A DNA stretch of 64,000 nt from Corinectria fuckeliana. Lineage: Eukaryota > Ascomycota > Sordariomycetes > Hypocreales > Nectriaceae. The position numbers were made by a program, and so were the translations under genes. This document shows positions 1 through 11,439 of the stretch, piece after piece. The stretch's first letter is position 1. Each line of letters opens with the position of its first letter. The notes under the pieces are model-generated. The model did not search any database and was not told where the DNA came from. It was given only the letters and a program-made list of their open reading frames with translations. Location: contig WPDH01000483.1 of the NCBI GenBank assembly GCA_019137255.1, positions 31,472 to 95,471 on the forward strand. Direction: 5' to 3'.

Positions 1-880
1 TTGTTCAGACATGACCGCAACCAAGGCGGAGTTGTTGACTTTGTTCAAGGCTTCTTCGGCGACCAACTTCGATTCTATCTCGAAATCTTTCCCGGAATGA
101 TTCGCAGTGCTACATTGCGACGGGAAGTTCAGGCTCGAGATGAAATTCTCCACAGCCCTTCTGTCGTCTAAGTCAAGGGCTGAAGACAGACCGTCACCAC
201 GCTCAGCCACCGTTGGCGGGTGATCCTCTTTCACCTGGTCTGACCGTCTTCTTTTCCTGGCTCGATTCTGGCGGTCACTGCGTGGCTGGAGCCGAGCTTT
301 AGCTGTGACTTGGACAATGCTGACTGAAAGAATGAGAGCTCGGAATCGAGCGGTGACAGCTCCTATTGGCGGTACAAGGGCAGAACTCAAGTCTGGGTGC
401 TGAATCGAGAAGCTCATGAGGCCCGGTAGCTGGGTCGAGATGTTGCAGTCATACTCAAGCCAGAGGCCTAGGCGACTCCACAGCTATGAGCCATTGTTAG
501 CTCGGGCGTAGGAAGACGATAGCGTAGGGCTGGTATACTTCGCAGTGCTTGATCGACTTGGCAAACGCATCGCGCTGCGTGCTGTCCAGAACCGGGTCGT
601 TATTGACGGCAAGCGATACCTCGATGCAACAACTGCCCATCCGCGAGATCCAGAGATGCGATTCTTCCAAGACGACCAAGAGCTGGTCGATGGTCGTGAT
701 GCTCGAATAGCGGGGGGGGAGATCGAGGCACAACGACGACGTCACTGTGATTTCGAGATCCTCCTGCTTCAATAGTATCTGCAGAGTGGGGAGTGGCAGT
801 GGTGATGCAAGCGCATCATCCGCACAAGGACTGGGCAGGTCCATGGGATGTAAGGAGGATGAAGGAAACCAGGAGAGCAT
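1..880 (-). CDS. Hypothetical protein, 3' end beyond the window
   Basis: I do not recognise this protein. Two exons join cleanly: the first ends at 539, the intron 538-484 (55 nt) starts GTATAC, carries a GCTAAC branch site and ends CATAG, and the second exon runs from 483 off the left edge with no stop. The joined frame reads about 270 residues. The first exon is rich in hydrophobic beta-type segments (for example LEITVTSSLCLDLPP and LLVVLEESHLWISRMG). The second exon contains a basic patch (RNRARKRRRS) that looks like a nuclear localisation signal, then an acidic C-terminal part. The start is uncertain. The ATG at 880 is the first in frame, but the frame is open back to about 943, where AAGGCAG could be a splice acceptor for an unseen upstream exon. 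Stop-free codons on both sides of a good intron make the gene convincing. Its function is unknown. Confidence 0.6.
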
Positions 881-1361
881 GAAAGGACCATCCAAGGTCA
901 CGTTATATGTGATGTCGGCAATGAGGGAGCAGTCTCTCAATCTGCCTTGTACTTAAGGACGGATTGTTTGATGTGCAGTGCGAGGCAGGTGATAAAGCTG
1001 CAGGTTGCATTTTGAGGTTGAGGAAAGAACGAAGGGTCAAACCACTTTCAGCCCCATTCAGGCATGTCCTTTAAATACTTGGAAACCTCGAAACACGTAC
1101 TAAGCCACTAAGCCACTCAAGAAAAAAAAGAACCATATCGTCGAGCGCTTCAAAATGCATGGTATTGGTGGCGTATCCAAGAGCACACTGAAATAACCTG
1201 CTCCAACTACCTGCCTATCTATTGTTTAGTAGGCTGTTCATTAGCTATGTCCAACAAGATGGCTTGCTACAAGTCTAAAACATGCCCTTGATAAACACCC
1301 ATCATACGTCGCATGATATCGAAGGTAAATTATTAGTCACCACGACTCCTCACGCTTCGCC
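881..1361. other. Spacer between two tandem minus-strand genes
   Basis: This holds the 3' flank of the RasGEF gene and the probable promoter of the left-edge gene. A TATA-like tatttaaag lies on the minus strand near 1070-1080. An ATG at 1010 (minus) opens a 35-codon frame that does not join the downstream coding frame, so it could be an upstream ORF. I see no other gene. Confidence 0.4.
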
Positions 1362-4300
1362 TTATTTAGCAAACCAGGGAAACTTCTTCTTGGGCGGCTC
1401 GGCCGATCCCCCAGACGTACTCTCAACTTGTACACTTCGCTGATAGATATCCTAAGAACGTAGGTGTCAGTGTGGTGCAGCATCTACCGGGGACAAAGCC
1501 GGCTTACCTCCTCATCTACTGGCATCCGGCAACTCAGAATCAGCTCTCGCGCATTGTCATGCTTGGAGAGATTCGGGTACGCGGTGCCTTGGCTCTTCAT
1601 GATGGGAAGCAGAACTTCTCCCAGCACCTCAAATTTCTTCCAGTTGATGCGATCACCGTCCGGGCCGACAAATGTCTTACTGCCCTCCTCGGCCGACACC
1701 AGATCTCGCCGGTGGAGTGGGATGAAGGGAATGCGCGGCAGAGGCGAGTTTTCCCAAGCTAGTCGGTACGCAAAGTGGCTCTTTTGCGTTCCCATCAATA
1801 TCACCAAGCGCGCAAACCGCTTCTGAGTCTCCGTTGGCACCAATGCTCGCGTCTGCGCCAGTCGATGAATAGCCGTGCCATTGACTCCGGCTAAGACGGC
1901 TGCCAGCCCGTTGTAATTGTTCAGTTGTCGCAGCTTTAGTGCGATGCTCATAAACTTGTCTAGCATCTGCGCTCGATGCTTTGCCTTGTCCCGCAGGAGG
2001 ATCATGCTTGCAACCCACTTGGCGACGTGGTTGAAGTGATTGATCATCCTGTTGACGTTGTTCAAGCTCTTGCACTTCTCTTTCTGGTCCGCAGACAAAC
2101 TGACGTGCCTAACAAAGTCTCGAATTCGAATCGATGAAAACATGATCCAGTCGATCCGCGTCAGCTCATCCGCCACGTCGTCGTCCGAAATATCCATAAA
2201 GATGTGATATCGAAATTTGTTCATGGGGAAGTTATCCACGGGCTCAAGACCGGCGGCCGCCCTCTCGTACTCGTCATATGAGTGGAACTGTACTTGACTC
2301 CCGACGCTATTTCCCCTATCCACGAACGAGGTCTCCGAGCTACCGGATGGTCTCCCACTTAGGTCTTCGTCAACCTGTAGCGCACTAACACCCGGAGCTA
2401 GCTCGTTGATGTCCTTGGACAATATTTCACTAGCAATCATATCGCCAGTGTCATCTGAGTTCGCCCAGCCAGTGTCATCATCCTCGACAACGTTAAAATG
2501 AAGATCCCGACGCATATGCTGGGCTGCTATGGAAAATATGGGCTCCGTGGAAAGATGCTTGATGAAGTCTTCCAAGTTCTTCCTGGTTAGAGGGCGCGCA
2601 AAGTCGCCAGGGTAAAGCGACACCCATTTGGCTACCATTTCGATGGTCCTGAGCTGCGTTGCCGTTTTCGTCAGATAATGTGTCGTCTTGTCCTCTCGGA
2701 CCTCATCTAACCGGGTAATGATAGCTGAGAAGAGCTCACCGGGAGCTGCAAACTTCCGGTAGAGGCAGAGGAATATGTCGGAAAAGTTGTTGTCCCCCCT
2801 CGACAGCCTCATAGAAAGGAGGCGGTCTACCAAATCATCAAACGATACCCCTGCCATCTTTGCGGGTTTGTCGAAAATGTTGTCGTCATTGCGTTGCAGT
2901 ATGGGGATGTCGTCCGAGTGTCGGTACGATTCGGCATCTGACTCTTCCACATCCATATGTGGATCACTGCCTTGCCTGTCGAGTCGTATACCGGGAGTTC
3001 TGAGCATGCTGCTTACGGTTTGCGCCTGGCTGTGATCCCCCAATTCGCGCACCGGACCCGGAGTGTGACCCGCGTTCTGGTTCTGGTTGACTCGAGGGCT
3101 GCGAGCTCGGTAGCTTTCGTTGACTGGAGGAGTAGAGACTCCGCGGAGAAGAGAGAAGTCGGAGCTCGCTCTGCTATGCTTGCTGTTTTGGCTCAGGGGT
3201 CGCCTAGCGGTGGGGTCGGGGGCCTCGAGATTGGCGGCAGATTGCGCCCGGCGGCGTGAGATTGTCTCACCGTTTTCTTCTTGGGATATAGTCAGAGCCG
3301 AAGAGCCTCAAGTCAACAAGTTCGGACCTACCTCTTTTGTGGGCTATCGCAGCTCTAAGGATTGTGTTCAGGGCGATTCTGGCGGTTTCGGGCCGGTCCG
3401 AGGAGACTTTATAACTTGCGATACATGTCCTAAATAATGGATGGTTTGCTAATGCATCTGGGTCAACCAGCCAGTCCTGTTCTGGGTTCTCGCATTTGCA
3501 GCCCACCAGACTGGACGGAAGATGAGAGTTGGCGAGAGCCGCTACATCGCGTTCAGTATTCGTACGTCTTCATCGTGGTAGATAGGGGGGAGCGCACTAA
3601 GCGTCTGAGGGAGGTCGCGGATAGAATCTTGGTTCATAACATCGTAGAGGATGAGGGCGGCATCGACGCGTGGCACAATATGGCCGTTGATCTGCTTTGG
3701 CCACTGTATTGGCTGGGCTGGGTTCAATTCGAAATACTCCAGATCCAGCTCGAGAAGGGTCGTGACGTGGGAGATGTTGTCGACCAGCATGCGCACGCTG
3801 GTGGCATTCGAGATTGGCGGCCGGGTGAGGCCGAGGACGCGTTGTACGAAGGAGGTTTTGCCAACACCAGTGGACCCGATGACGGCGATGTTGAAGCCCT
3901 CCATGGTAGATGATGAGGGGGACTAGGAAGTCACAGTCAGTCCCCGCATATCCGGCGTGTCTCATACACACATGCAACCCCTGCCCCGCGAGGGTCAGAC
4001 GGGTGGGGTCCGTGTGTTGGAGCGATGGACGGTGGACATACCCAGTTCGATGAAGGGGTGGCGGTCAGAGATTCTCGACGGGGGGGCGGCCAGTGCTGGC
4101 TTGGGGTGTTGTCATCGCTGTCGCGATCGTCGCCGTCGTCTTCGTCGTCGTCGAGGGATTGGTAGACAGAGCTGCCGTCGTCCGAGTCGTCCGAGACAGC
4201 TGGGGGGCTGTATCGCTGGAAGAAGGGGTCGTCGACAATGGATCCGGCTGAGTCCTGGCGCCTGTGTTGGGGACGGCTTATGGAGGTCGAATAAGAGAGG

Positions 4301-4413
4301 GCGTTAGGTGAGTAGCGAAGGGGGAGCGAATCCGCCAAGGCTCGTTGGCGGGAAGCCGGCGTGAGGCCTGTAATCGGGTGAGCTTGCCGTGAACCAACAT
4401 GATCGGGATTCAT
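1362..4413 (-). CDS. Ras guanine-nucleotide exchange factor with N-terminal degenerate GTPase domain
   Basis: Five exons: 4413-4042, 3922-3598, 3541-3332, 3279-1508 and 1451-1362, giving 922 residues. The four introns are 119, 56, 52 and 56 nt, and all phases agree. Residues 1-130 are an acidic, Ser-rich leader. About 131-300 is a small-GTPase-like fold with an intact P-loop (GSTGVGKTS, about 140-148), but the DxxG and NKxD motifs are not recognisable (LELDLEY and GCKCEN occupy those places). A low-complexity linker follows, then the RasGEF N-terminal (REM) domain at about 447-560 and the CDC25-homology catalytic domain at about 650-875 (RIDWIMFSSIRIRDFV, NHFNHVAKWVASMIL, KFMSIALKLRQLNNYNGL). 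The tail ends KKKFPWFAK without a CAAX box. The catalytic domain is expected to load GTP on a Ras-family protein at membranes. The GTPase-GEF fusion is known in fungi. The ATG at 4413 is the first in frame. Confidence 0.9.
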
Positions 4414-4812
4414 GGTCGCAGTCTCAGCGACTCGCAACAGAGGTGAAGGAGGACATGTGATGCCAGAGAAGCAGAGTTCGAAGTTGAAAGTTCGTGGTGG
4501 GGAAAACCGCCCGTGGAGCACTGGAGGCTAGGGGCCAAAAAGAAGAGGAATGGGAGAAGAAGGGTGGAAGAGCGGTATCTGGAGCATCGAGCACCCGACG
4601 GACACTAGGGAGACAGAAAGGCTAATGAGGGGACACCTGGAAACTGGAACAAGAGGCGGGAGGCGGGAGGCGAAAGACGGAGACGAGAACCGAGAAACGG
4701 TGACTAACAAACTTGCGAATGGAGGGAGGAGCACGGGAAAGAAAACGCCTCTTCGGCCGCGAGGCTTTTCCAACCGCCGAACAACAACCAACTCGAATCA
4801 GTTGGACCAAGT

Positions 4813-4875
4813 GCAACTGCAACTGCAACTGCAACTAATAAGACTGGGACTGAGACCGAGACCGAGACCGAGACC
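4813..4875. repeat. Two adjacent hexanucleotide microsatellites
   Basis: Four perfect copies of GCAACT occupy 4813-4836 and four perfect copies of GAGACC occupy 4852-4875, separated by 15 nt. They lie 400-460 bp upstream of the RasGEF start codon. Confidence 0.9.
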
Positions 4876-5279
4876 TGTCGCGGACCTGTCAGCGAGCTCG
4901 TCATGTCAACACCAAGGAGGCCCACAGACGCAGACGCATCGCGGCTACTCGTACATACTATGTACAACGCCGCACGGCACTTACTTGCTGTACGAATACT
5001 GCACAATTCTGAACCCGCGGGCAGCGACGAGTTGCAGGCCGGGTTGGCGGTGTCCCTGGCGGTTCTCGACGCGAAATGCACGTCAGAGGGGTAGCATGGA
5101 CAGGCCTGGGTTGGCTGGGAGGCGAAGCAGCGCTCCGGTTGGCGAGATTGGCAGGGTGACACAGATGGATAGCGGGTGTCTTGATCAAAACACGCAGCCG
5201 GCCAAGGGCATCGCGAGCTCGAGGAAGGAGAACGAACGAGCGGCGAGCAGAGGGGAGAAAGGGGTCCGGGACGTTGACC

Positions 5280-5300
5280 GTTGGACGTTGGACGTTGGAC
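5280..5300. repeat. Heptanucleotide tandem repeat
   Basis: Three perfect copies of GTTGGAC, in the same spacer as the other RasGEF-upstream repeats. Confidence 0.85.
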
Positions 5301-5613
5301 GGTTCGGGGTGGGATGTTGAGGGAGGAGGGGAGGAGGCTGCCGGTTAAGACGAAGAGGGCGTCGGCCTCCCACTATCGACACTAATCACCTTGCTCGTTC
5401 AGTGGGATGCTCGTGCTGGCTGGTGCCATGGGAGCCTCAGGAAGCGGCCCGAGGGTCGTGTTCGGCCGGTGCCCAGTGCTCGTCGGAGCTGGTATCGTTG
5501 GTCCACCGGGAGAACCGAGCCTATTGCGCATGGCGTCTGCATCGGTGTGCTCCCCAACCCCAACCCCCATGTTGCACTGCTCCAAGCGCTGTGCTGATGC
5601 CAGGGTCCTCCTG

Positions 5614-5664
5614 CGTTGGCGTTGGCGTTGGCGTTGGCGCGCACCCGATGGATGGATGGATGGA
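5614..5664. repeat. CGTTGG and GATG microsatellites
   Basis: Four copies of CGTTGG (5614-5637 or one base shifted) are followed within 10 nt by four copies of GATG (from 5647). Confidence 0.85.
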
Positions 5665-8600
5665 CAGGGGACGGACGGTTGGGGTCAGTGGGAGGGAGAC
5701 CTGGAGGTTGGACACCAGGAGAGTTGGAGTATTAATTAGGGAACGGGCATGGGTCCGCTTGATCCTTGAACCCGACCCAATGGGCGGGAATGGGCTTTAC
5801 ATACGACTTCTATCCACCAACAGTCATTGCAGGCAGTCTCTGGATATGCCTCCTTCATTCTGCGAGGAACTACTTGCATACCTTGGCAATTGGGAAAGCA
5901 GGCCTCGGTACTATAGGTAGGGTAGGGGTCCAATGTAGGTTCTGCATGGACAATATCCATTTCACGTGGCAACTGATAAGGCCCCTCCCTTCCCGCGACT
6001 AGTTGCTCCCATCTTCTCGCCGTGTGTCGTCGGCTACCTACCATCCATACGGATATTGTACCATATACTGTCCCGTAATTATGTCCGGGGCTGCTGTCCG
6101 CACTCCAGGCATATCAGTATACCTAGGTACCTATCTTATGTCGGTAGTAGGATTGATGCTCGGTGTGGAAAGCGGCATAATACGACACCTATTAGTACCC
6201 AGCTTCACTGGACACTTAGGTACCAGTCAGTTACCTGTCACGTCGCGCCTGGCGTTCTAAGCCAACTGCCCGGGTTTGGAGCTTTACTACATATGTAGGC
6301 CTAGACCTGGAACTCCACCTCCTAGAACCACCAAAAAGCAAGCCCTCTACATACATGCCTCATCCCGCAGAGTGAACCCTAGTCGTTCATCTGCACCATG
6401 TGAATCATTCTCAGCTACCGTTCGACGTCCGCCTGTTCTCGGGCATTCTGATTAGCTCATGGGAGTGGACAGTTAGCAGCCCAGTGGTCCTGGACTTGGG
6501 GCCATCCTTGCTTCGACGAGGGTCGGACGCTCGGGGTTGTCGATCGGGACATGCTCCAGGTAGGTAACTAAATGTGACAGCGCAGCACACGAATCCCTGT
6601 CCACATAAACGCTCGTTCCCGATGCAGCATTGTGGTTGAGGTAGGCGTCAGATAGTTGTTTGTCAACGCGAATTGCTTCATCGCAAACACCCTCCTGTGC
6701 AGTGCCTTGGGCATGCTGCACTCGTCAAGGCGAATCACCCTGCATCTGCTAGAGCCTCCTCTCACTTCTGGTTGCTCGGCGTGCTGCATCACCCCCCAAG
6801 CACGTGGGAGTTTCTCGCAACCAATCGACACCCTGTCACGTCGCTGCAAGAGACGCCGACAAGTGATGCGTGCCAGATCTTGCAGCAAGTCAGCCGGCAC
6901 CTCGAATGGAAGAGGAGGGGGTCACTGGTGACACCATGCCACTGTTCACAGCCTGGCTCAATGAGACAGGATGAGACACCAACGACGCCCCAAGAGCCCC
7001 CCCCTCCCGCTGTACGACCTCGTCTCCCTGAGCGTATCGCCGTCCACCGTAGCCGCTTCGAGGTCAGCTGCGGGAGTGGCTTGCAGGAGAGTGCAGGAGG
7101 GTTCAGCGGATCTGCAAAGTCCACGAGGTCTGGCCTTTGTTTTCGCAGTCGATGACCCTCTTTACGTTCTCGCCGTGCTTGTGTCCCAGCTCAAGGGTTC
7201 TTTGGATCGACGACTGCTTCTTCAGCTCTGTCTCTCGGCTGGATCGGCTTGGCAATCCTCCTCTATGCTTTTCTACCGGAACCTTGGTAGAAACCATGAT
7301 TCTGCTGCTTGCTGACGGCCGGCGCGCCGGTTTGGCTCCGGCACCTTAAGTTAGCTCGCGATATGCTACGGATACCGCTTTCGTACATCTCCGCGCGGGG
7401 CTGCGAACGGTCTCCACAGCGGCCGGCAGGTTCGTCCGCAAGTCACCAATTGTCTCGACTTGCACGACCGCTTGAATCCATGCCATGGCACTCGCGCGGC
7501 CATAGTGGACGGCCTATAGGCGTGGGAGTTGTTAGTCGCTTAAACAAAGTTCACAGGACCCTCTCTAATAAATATATCTGCCTCTGGGCGATCGGCAAGA
7601 CGGAATACTAGGCATGGATCAACGGAAGCCACCCGCATACCAGCCCACGACGTCCGAGAACAACAAAGCCACAAGTATCCGCGTTGCCTTAGAGTCAAAG
7701 CGGCCCGCAATACTGGAATCTAGGGTTGATGCTGATTGAAGGATCTGCCCACCTCATCAGATGAACTGCGGCAACATGTGCCTTCTTTACGGACTCCCCG
7801 CTAGGTAAACAGACGACCGATTCCACCACGTCTACACAATGCCCAACAATACCGTCCTCTTACCTCACTAGCCGCGATGTTGATCGATAGTCTGTCTCTT
7901 GAGTCGTGCCACATTCCCGCTGCGAGGGCTGACTGTTCCCGGACCGGCGGCGCACGAGCCTTCCGGTCAAAGTAGCCACCCGCGAGGCATAATGACTATC
8001 GGCGGCGTGAGCTTATTCCCCGCGGCTAGTGCGCTCAGAGAACTAGATCTCCTCGGAGTTGGTTCTCCTTTCTTCCGTCCTCCCAATCCATCACTTTGAG
8101 GTTGTAGAGTTAAGACCTAATCTACATGTGCCAGGGATGGTAACGCAACTTCGTTGCTGCTGGAAGCATGATTGACCACAAATCGTCTGACACGGTTTGT
8201 GAGAACTCGTGCAATTCTTTGGTTTGAAAGGACATGGCTATGTTGATTGTAAAGCCACAGAGGTATTAAGGTTCCGTGCTTTCAGCCCAACAATGGGATT
8301 CCCATTCCAGACAGCAGCTGGCCTTTCCCGACCAGGTGCCGTGACAGAGTCAGTTCCGATCCCCAGTCCGAAGCCTCTCCCCTTTGATCGAGTTCCAATA
8401 GACGCACACGGCGCTAGGGCTTTTGTATTCGTCGTCTCTCGCCCCGGCTTGACCCAACTCGTCCGAGACAATGAACACAGATAGATCCTCTAGCCTAGGC
8501 CAATTCTGTGAAATTATCCAAAACCTCAGCCGTGGATGTGGATATGGTGCTCGCAGTAATACAATAAACTGGCAGGAACTTGGTTTCAGATTGTTCCCGG

Positions 8601-9155
8601 AATCATCATTCCTTGCACAGTTACATACGGAATTGTTAGCATCTCCGCCACCATGTCCTATTAGAAGAACTGCCATCTCCGGCCATCAGTAATCATGACA
8701 ATTGTCTCGAGCGATTCGGCCGGACCGCTTCCGCGTGCTACCCTCTCGAGGACTCAAGTACGCTATGTCCGCCCAAAGTTAGGCAAACAGCCGGCCATCG
8801 ATAGATCTAGTAACGAATTCATACTTTACGCCCAGTGGGCCAGGCGTCGTGCGTCTTCTGTGATGGGCCTACCGGGAAAATAGAGTTGCAACCGTGGATG
8901 AATCGTGTCTTGCGCTGGGCCATTGGTTTCCTATATCTTCCTTTCGTTCTCTCTCGGTTGACAGTTTCTCGACTACAGAACATACTTGTGTTTCCTGCCC
9001 AGCCACACCATTTAGAGAAGTAGTATCAGGTCTTTTGAGAACTACATTACACAACGGCTTCTGGTTCTGCGGCCTGCATCTCTAGCACTCTTGGGTAATA
9101 CTCCCTCGAACATCCTCAAACTCTTCCTTACTTTATTATCTTCTATTTCCCCATT

Positions 9156-10406
9156 ATGATCACTATGGCCCCCCCAGCCGATGCCGCTCTTGATGACCAG
9201 AAGACGGTCCTCGTAGCCAACTCCAACACCACCATGAACACCACCACCACCAAGCCAAAGAACAGACCCAAGTCCTTGACCCTATCACCATTTGATCCCA
9301 GCGAGTTGAGCCATAAGCTGTCCACGGTGACATCAGATCAAGATGATGACTCCGCCGACTCAACGTCGTCCGCATCCGAGCTTTCGCCCAAGGACAACAT
9401 ATCCAAGAACACCACGCCGTCTCCAAAGACCACGGTGGCCAAGGAATCGTCCCCAAAGTTTCCCAAGCAAGGCTCCGCGCCAGCATCTCGCCGCAGCAGC
9501 ATCTTCCATCACTTCTCCATCAAGGGATCCAACTATGACGCTCAGAAGGATGACGAAAGCATCGCCCCAAGGCCTGCCCCCTACCGACACGTTCCCAAGA
9601 ATGCGGCGGCTCAGTTCGCAAGGACGACTACGGTTGCGCCTCTCGCCGAAAAGGCCACCGTCGCCAAGCAGGTCAAGTCTCCCGGGCCTGGCAATGTGAG
9701 CAACGGCACCATGTCGCTCCAGGAGTACAACAGGCAGTCCCGGAGAACTCAGAGCCTCTGCAACGGTAAGCCGCATGACCGCAACGGCAACCCGTTCCCT
9801 CTTACGGTGCTTGAAAGCACTGCTGAGGAAGACGAGGCGGGTTCACTCTCTTCGAGGCTCTCCCTGCAGCCGCATCAGCTGCGAGGCTTTGACCTGGCCA
9901 ACGAAATGGCCCGAAGAATGAGCACTGGCAATATGAGGGGACAGCAGGTGCAGCAAGGAGGTGTCGTGGAAGTCCTGCCTCCTGCTGTCGTCCGCAACGA
10001 GCGCAACGATACCACTAGCATGGCCGTATTTCGACCAGGATCTATCAGTTCTGCTGATAACAAATCTCCATTCTATGTGAGCAGTGGTCCCACGACTCCC
10101 TTCAAGCAAGAGTTTGACCAGGACTCGCCCGGGCGACGGACCTCGGAGACGCCCTCCAGCTCCTCGCGCAGGGGAAGTGTGGTGATGAATCCTCAGCGCG
10201 CATCGGTCGTGGACATGTATCGGGTGGACTGGTCGCAAAGCGATCAGTCGAAGCGCAAGAGGGACTCGAGGTGGAGCGTCATGCGAGACCGGATAGGCAG
10301 CGTGAGCAAGTCCAGCGACAGAAAGGAGTCGGCGTCTACTGAGTCCGTTGACCCGTCGTCTCCAGACTCGCCAAAGTCTGGATTCCTGGGGAGGTTTAAG
10401 TTGTAG
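9156..10406 (+). CDS. Ser/Thr/Pro-rich disordered protein of unknown function
   Basis: A single uninterrupted frame of 416 residues starts at ATG 9156 and ends TTG TAG. The composition is strongly biased to Ser, Thr, Pro, Lys and Arg, and the protein is predicted by eye to be mostly disordered. Possible conserved islands are RRSSIFHHFSIKG (about 113-125), TMSLQEYNRQSRRTQSL (about 186-202), GFDLANEMARRMSTG (about 244-258) and the C-terminus, where VVDMYRVDWSQSDQSKR precedes SRWSVMRDRIGS and the protein ends GFLGRFKL. Many R-x-x-S motifs suggest phosphorylation by basophilic kinases; that is inference. There is no signal peptide or membrane segment. Codon usage and the lack of internal stops support a real gene. 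I do not recognise the family, although Ser-rich proteins of this kind are common in Sordariomycetes. Confidence 0.8.
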   Translation: MITMAPPADAALDDQKTVLVANSNTTMNTTTTKPKNRPKSLTLSPFDPSELSHKLSTVTSDQDDDSADSTSSASELSPKDNISKNTTPSPKTTVAKESSPKFPKQGSAPASRRSSIFHHFSIKGSNYDAQKDDESIAPRPAPYRHVPKNAAAQFARTTTVAPLAEKATVAKQVKSPGPGNVSNGTMSLQEYNRQSRRTQSLCNGKPHDRNGNPFPLTVLESTAEEDEAGSLSSRLSLQPHQLRGFDLANEMARRMSTGNMRGQQVQQGGVVEVLPPAVVRNERNDTTSMAVFRPGSISSADNKSPFYVSSGPTTPFKQEFDQDSPGRRTSETPSSSSRRGSVVMNPQRASVVDMYRVDWSQSDQSKRKRDSRWSVMRDRIGSVSKSSDRKESASTESVDPSSPDSPKSGFLGRFKL

Positions 10407-10622
10407 GAACAATCAAATAATCAGGCTATGCAAGGGAAATTGTAAAGATGGTGGAGTGGGAACACCAATGATTAGCATAATAAACAAACTTACCTTCCAT
10501 CAAAAGGAAACAAGTCTCATTATCATTAACTACTCTCGAAATATGTCTTTTGTACAAAGTGGCCTTGAGCACAAGCTTCGTTCTATGGGACCAGCCATTA
10601 TCCCGAAACTTGGTCGTGGCGC

Positions 10623-11439
10623 TCATCGCTTATCCTCGGCCATCAAGCGCTCGATCAGGTTGGTATCGTCCTGTGCCAGCTGCTGCCGCAACAGGTCTGT
10701 AACGTCTGGCCCGGAACTGTCCGTGTTGATGATGTGCAGAATCAGCTCCGAATACTCACGGATGGCGTCGCCCTCCTCGCCGTGGGCGCGCCGAGCCCTG
10801 CGAAGGGCCTCCTTGCCGTTCTGTATCCCGATGTCGTGGTTCCATGCCTCCTTCTTAGGGGGCAGGCCCTTGAGCAGCGAGGCTGGGATGGCGTGTTTCT
10901 TGGCTTCGGGGTCTTGGGGCGGGAGGGTTGCGGCGTGGATCCGGAGGAGCTGGTTGGGGAGCAAGGGGTACTTCTGGAAGAGGAGGCGGAGCTTGTCGGA
11001 GGATTCGAGGGCGCGGAAGGGGTCCGTCGGGTCGGCGGAAGCGGGTTTGGGCTCGGGGGCCTGCGGTTGCGAGGATGCGGGCTTGGGTTGAGGCTCGGGG
11101 TCGGGAGGGTGGTTTTCGCGATGGATCTTGTTGCATGCGACGGAGCAGCTTGGACACAGTCAGCTTCGGACCCAGAGGAAGAGAGCTGTTTGTGGCTGAC
11201 ACTCACTATGGAAGATAGCATCGTGGGCACTTGTACTTGGGCGCGTTCACATCGCACACGCCGCAAAGCGAGGGCGTGGGCGCTGGCGTTGGCGCGCTAT
11301 CGGCATCACCATCAGCACCAGCGCCTTCGGGCACGGCATCATCAGCCTGGGCAGCCGGCCCCGGAGCCACAGCAACATCAACAGCCTGTAACAACTCCGG
11401 CTGGTCTGGTTCACCCTGGTTGTCGAGCGCTGTCGACAT
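10623..11439 (-). CDS. HIT-type zinc finger protein (ZNHIT3/Hit1-like snoRNP assembly factor)
   Basis: Two exons, 11439-11207 and 11148-10623, are joined across a 58-nt intron (GTGAGT donor, GCTGAC branch, CCAAG acceptor) and give 252 residues. The splice falls inside the zinc finger and completes it. The order is CGVC (59-62), CPRC (71-74), then YLPYCSVACNKIHRENH, which matches the HIT zinc-finger pattern of paired Cys followed by Cys and His. An Ala/Pro-rich leader precedes the finger. The C-terminal half (LRLLFQKYPLLPNQLLRI and a final Glu/Arg-rich helix) resembles the Hit1/ZNHIT3 region that binds Rsa1/NUFIP during box C/D snoRNP assembly. Family assignment rests on the finger plus overall length. 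Other HIT-finger proteins remain possible. The gene is divergent from NFU1. Confidence 0.85.

Larger units (their letters stand above)
4414..9155. other. Long intergenic region without a convincing gene
   Basis: This 4.7-kb stretch separates the RasGEF start (minus) from the Ser-rich gene start (plus), so it contains two divergent promoters. It holds short tandem repeats (listed separately), a perfect TACCTAGGTA palindrome at 6120-6129 and several tracts such as CCAGGTAGGTAACT near 6557. The open frames here are short, mostly start at non-ATG codons, and show no domain or splice-consistent extension. One 64-codon frame with a true ATG (7297-7103, minus) is discussed under findings. I see no tRNA, rRNA or transposon remnant. 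Confidence 0.5.
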
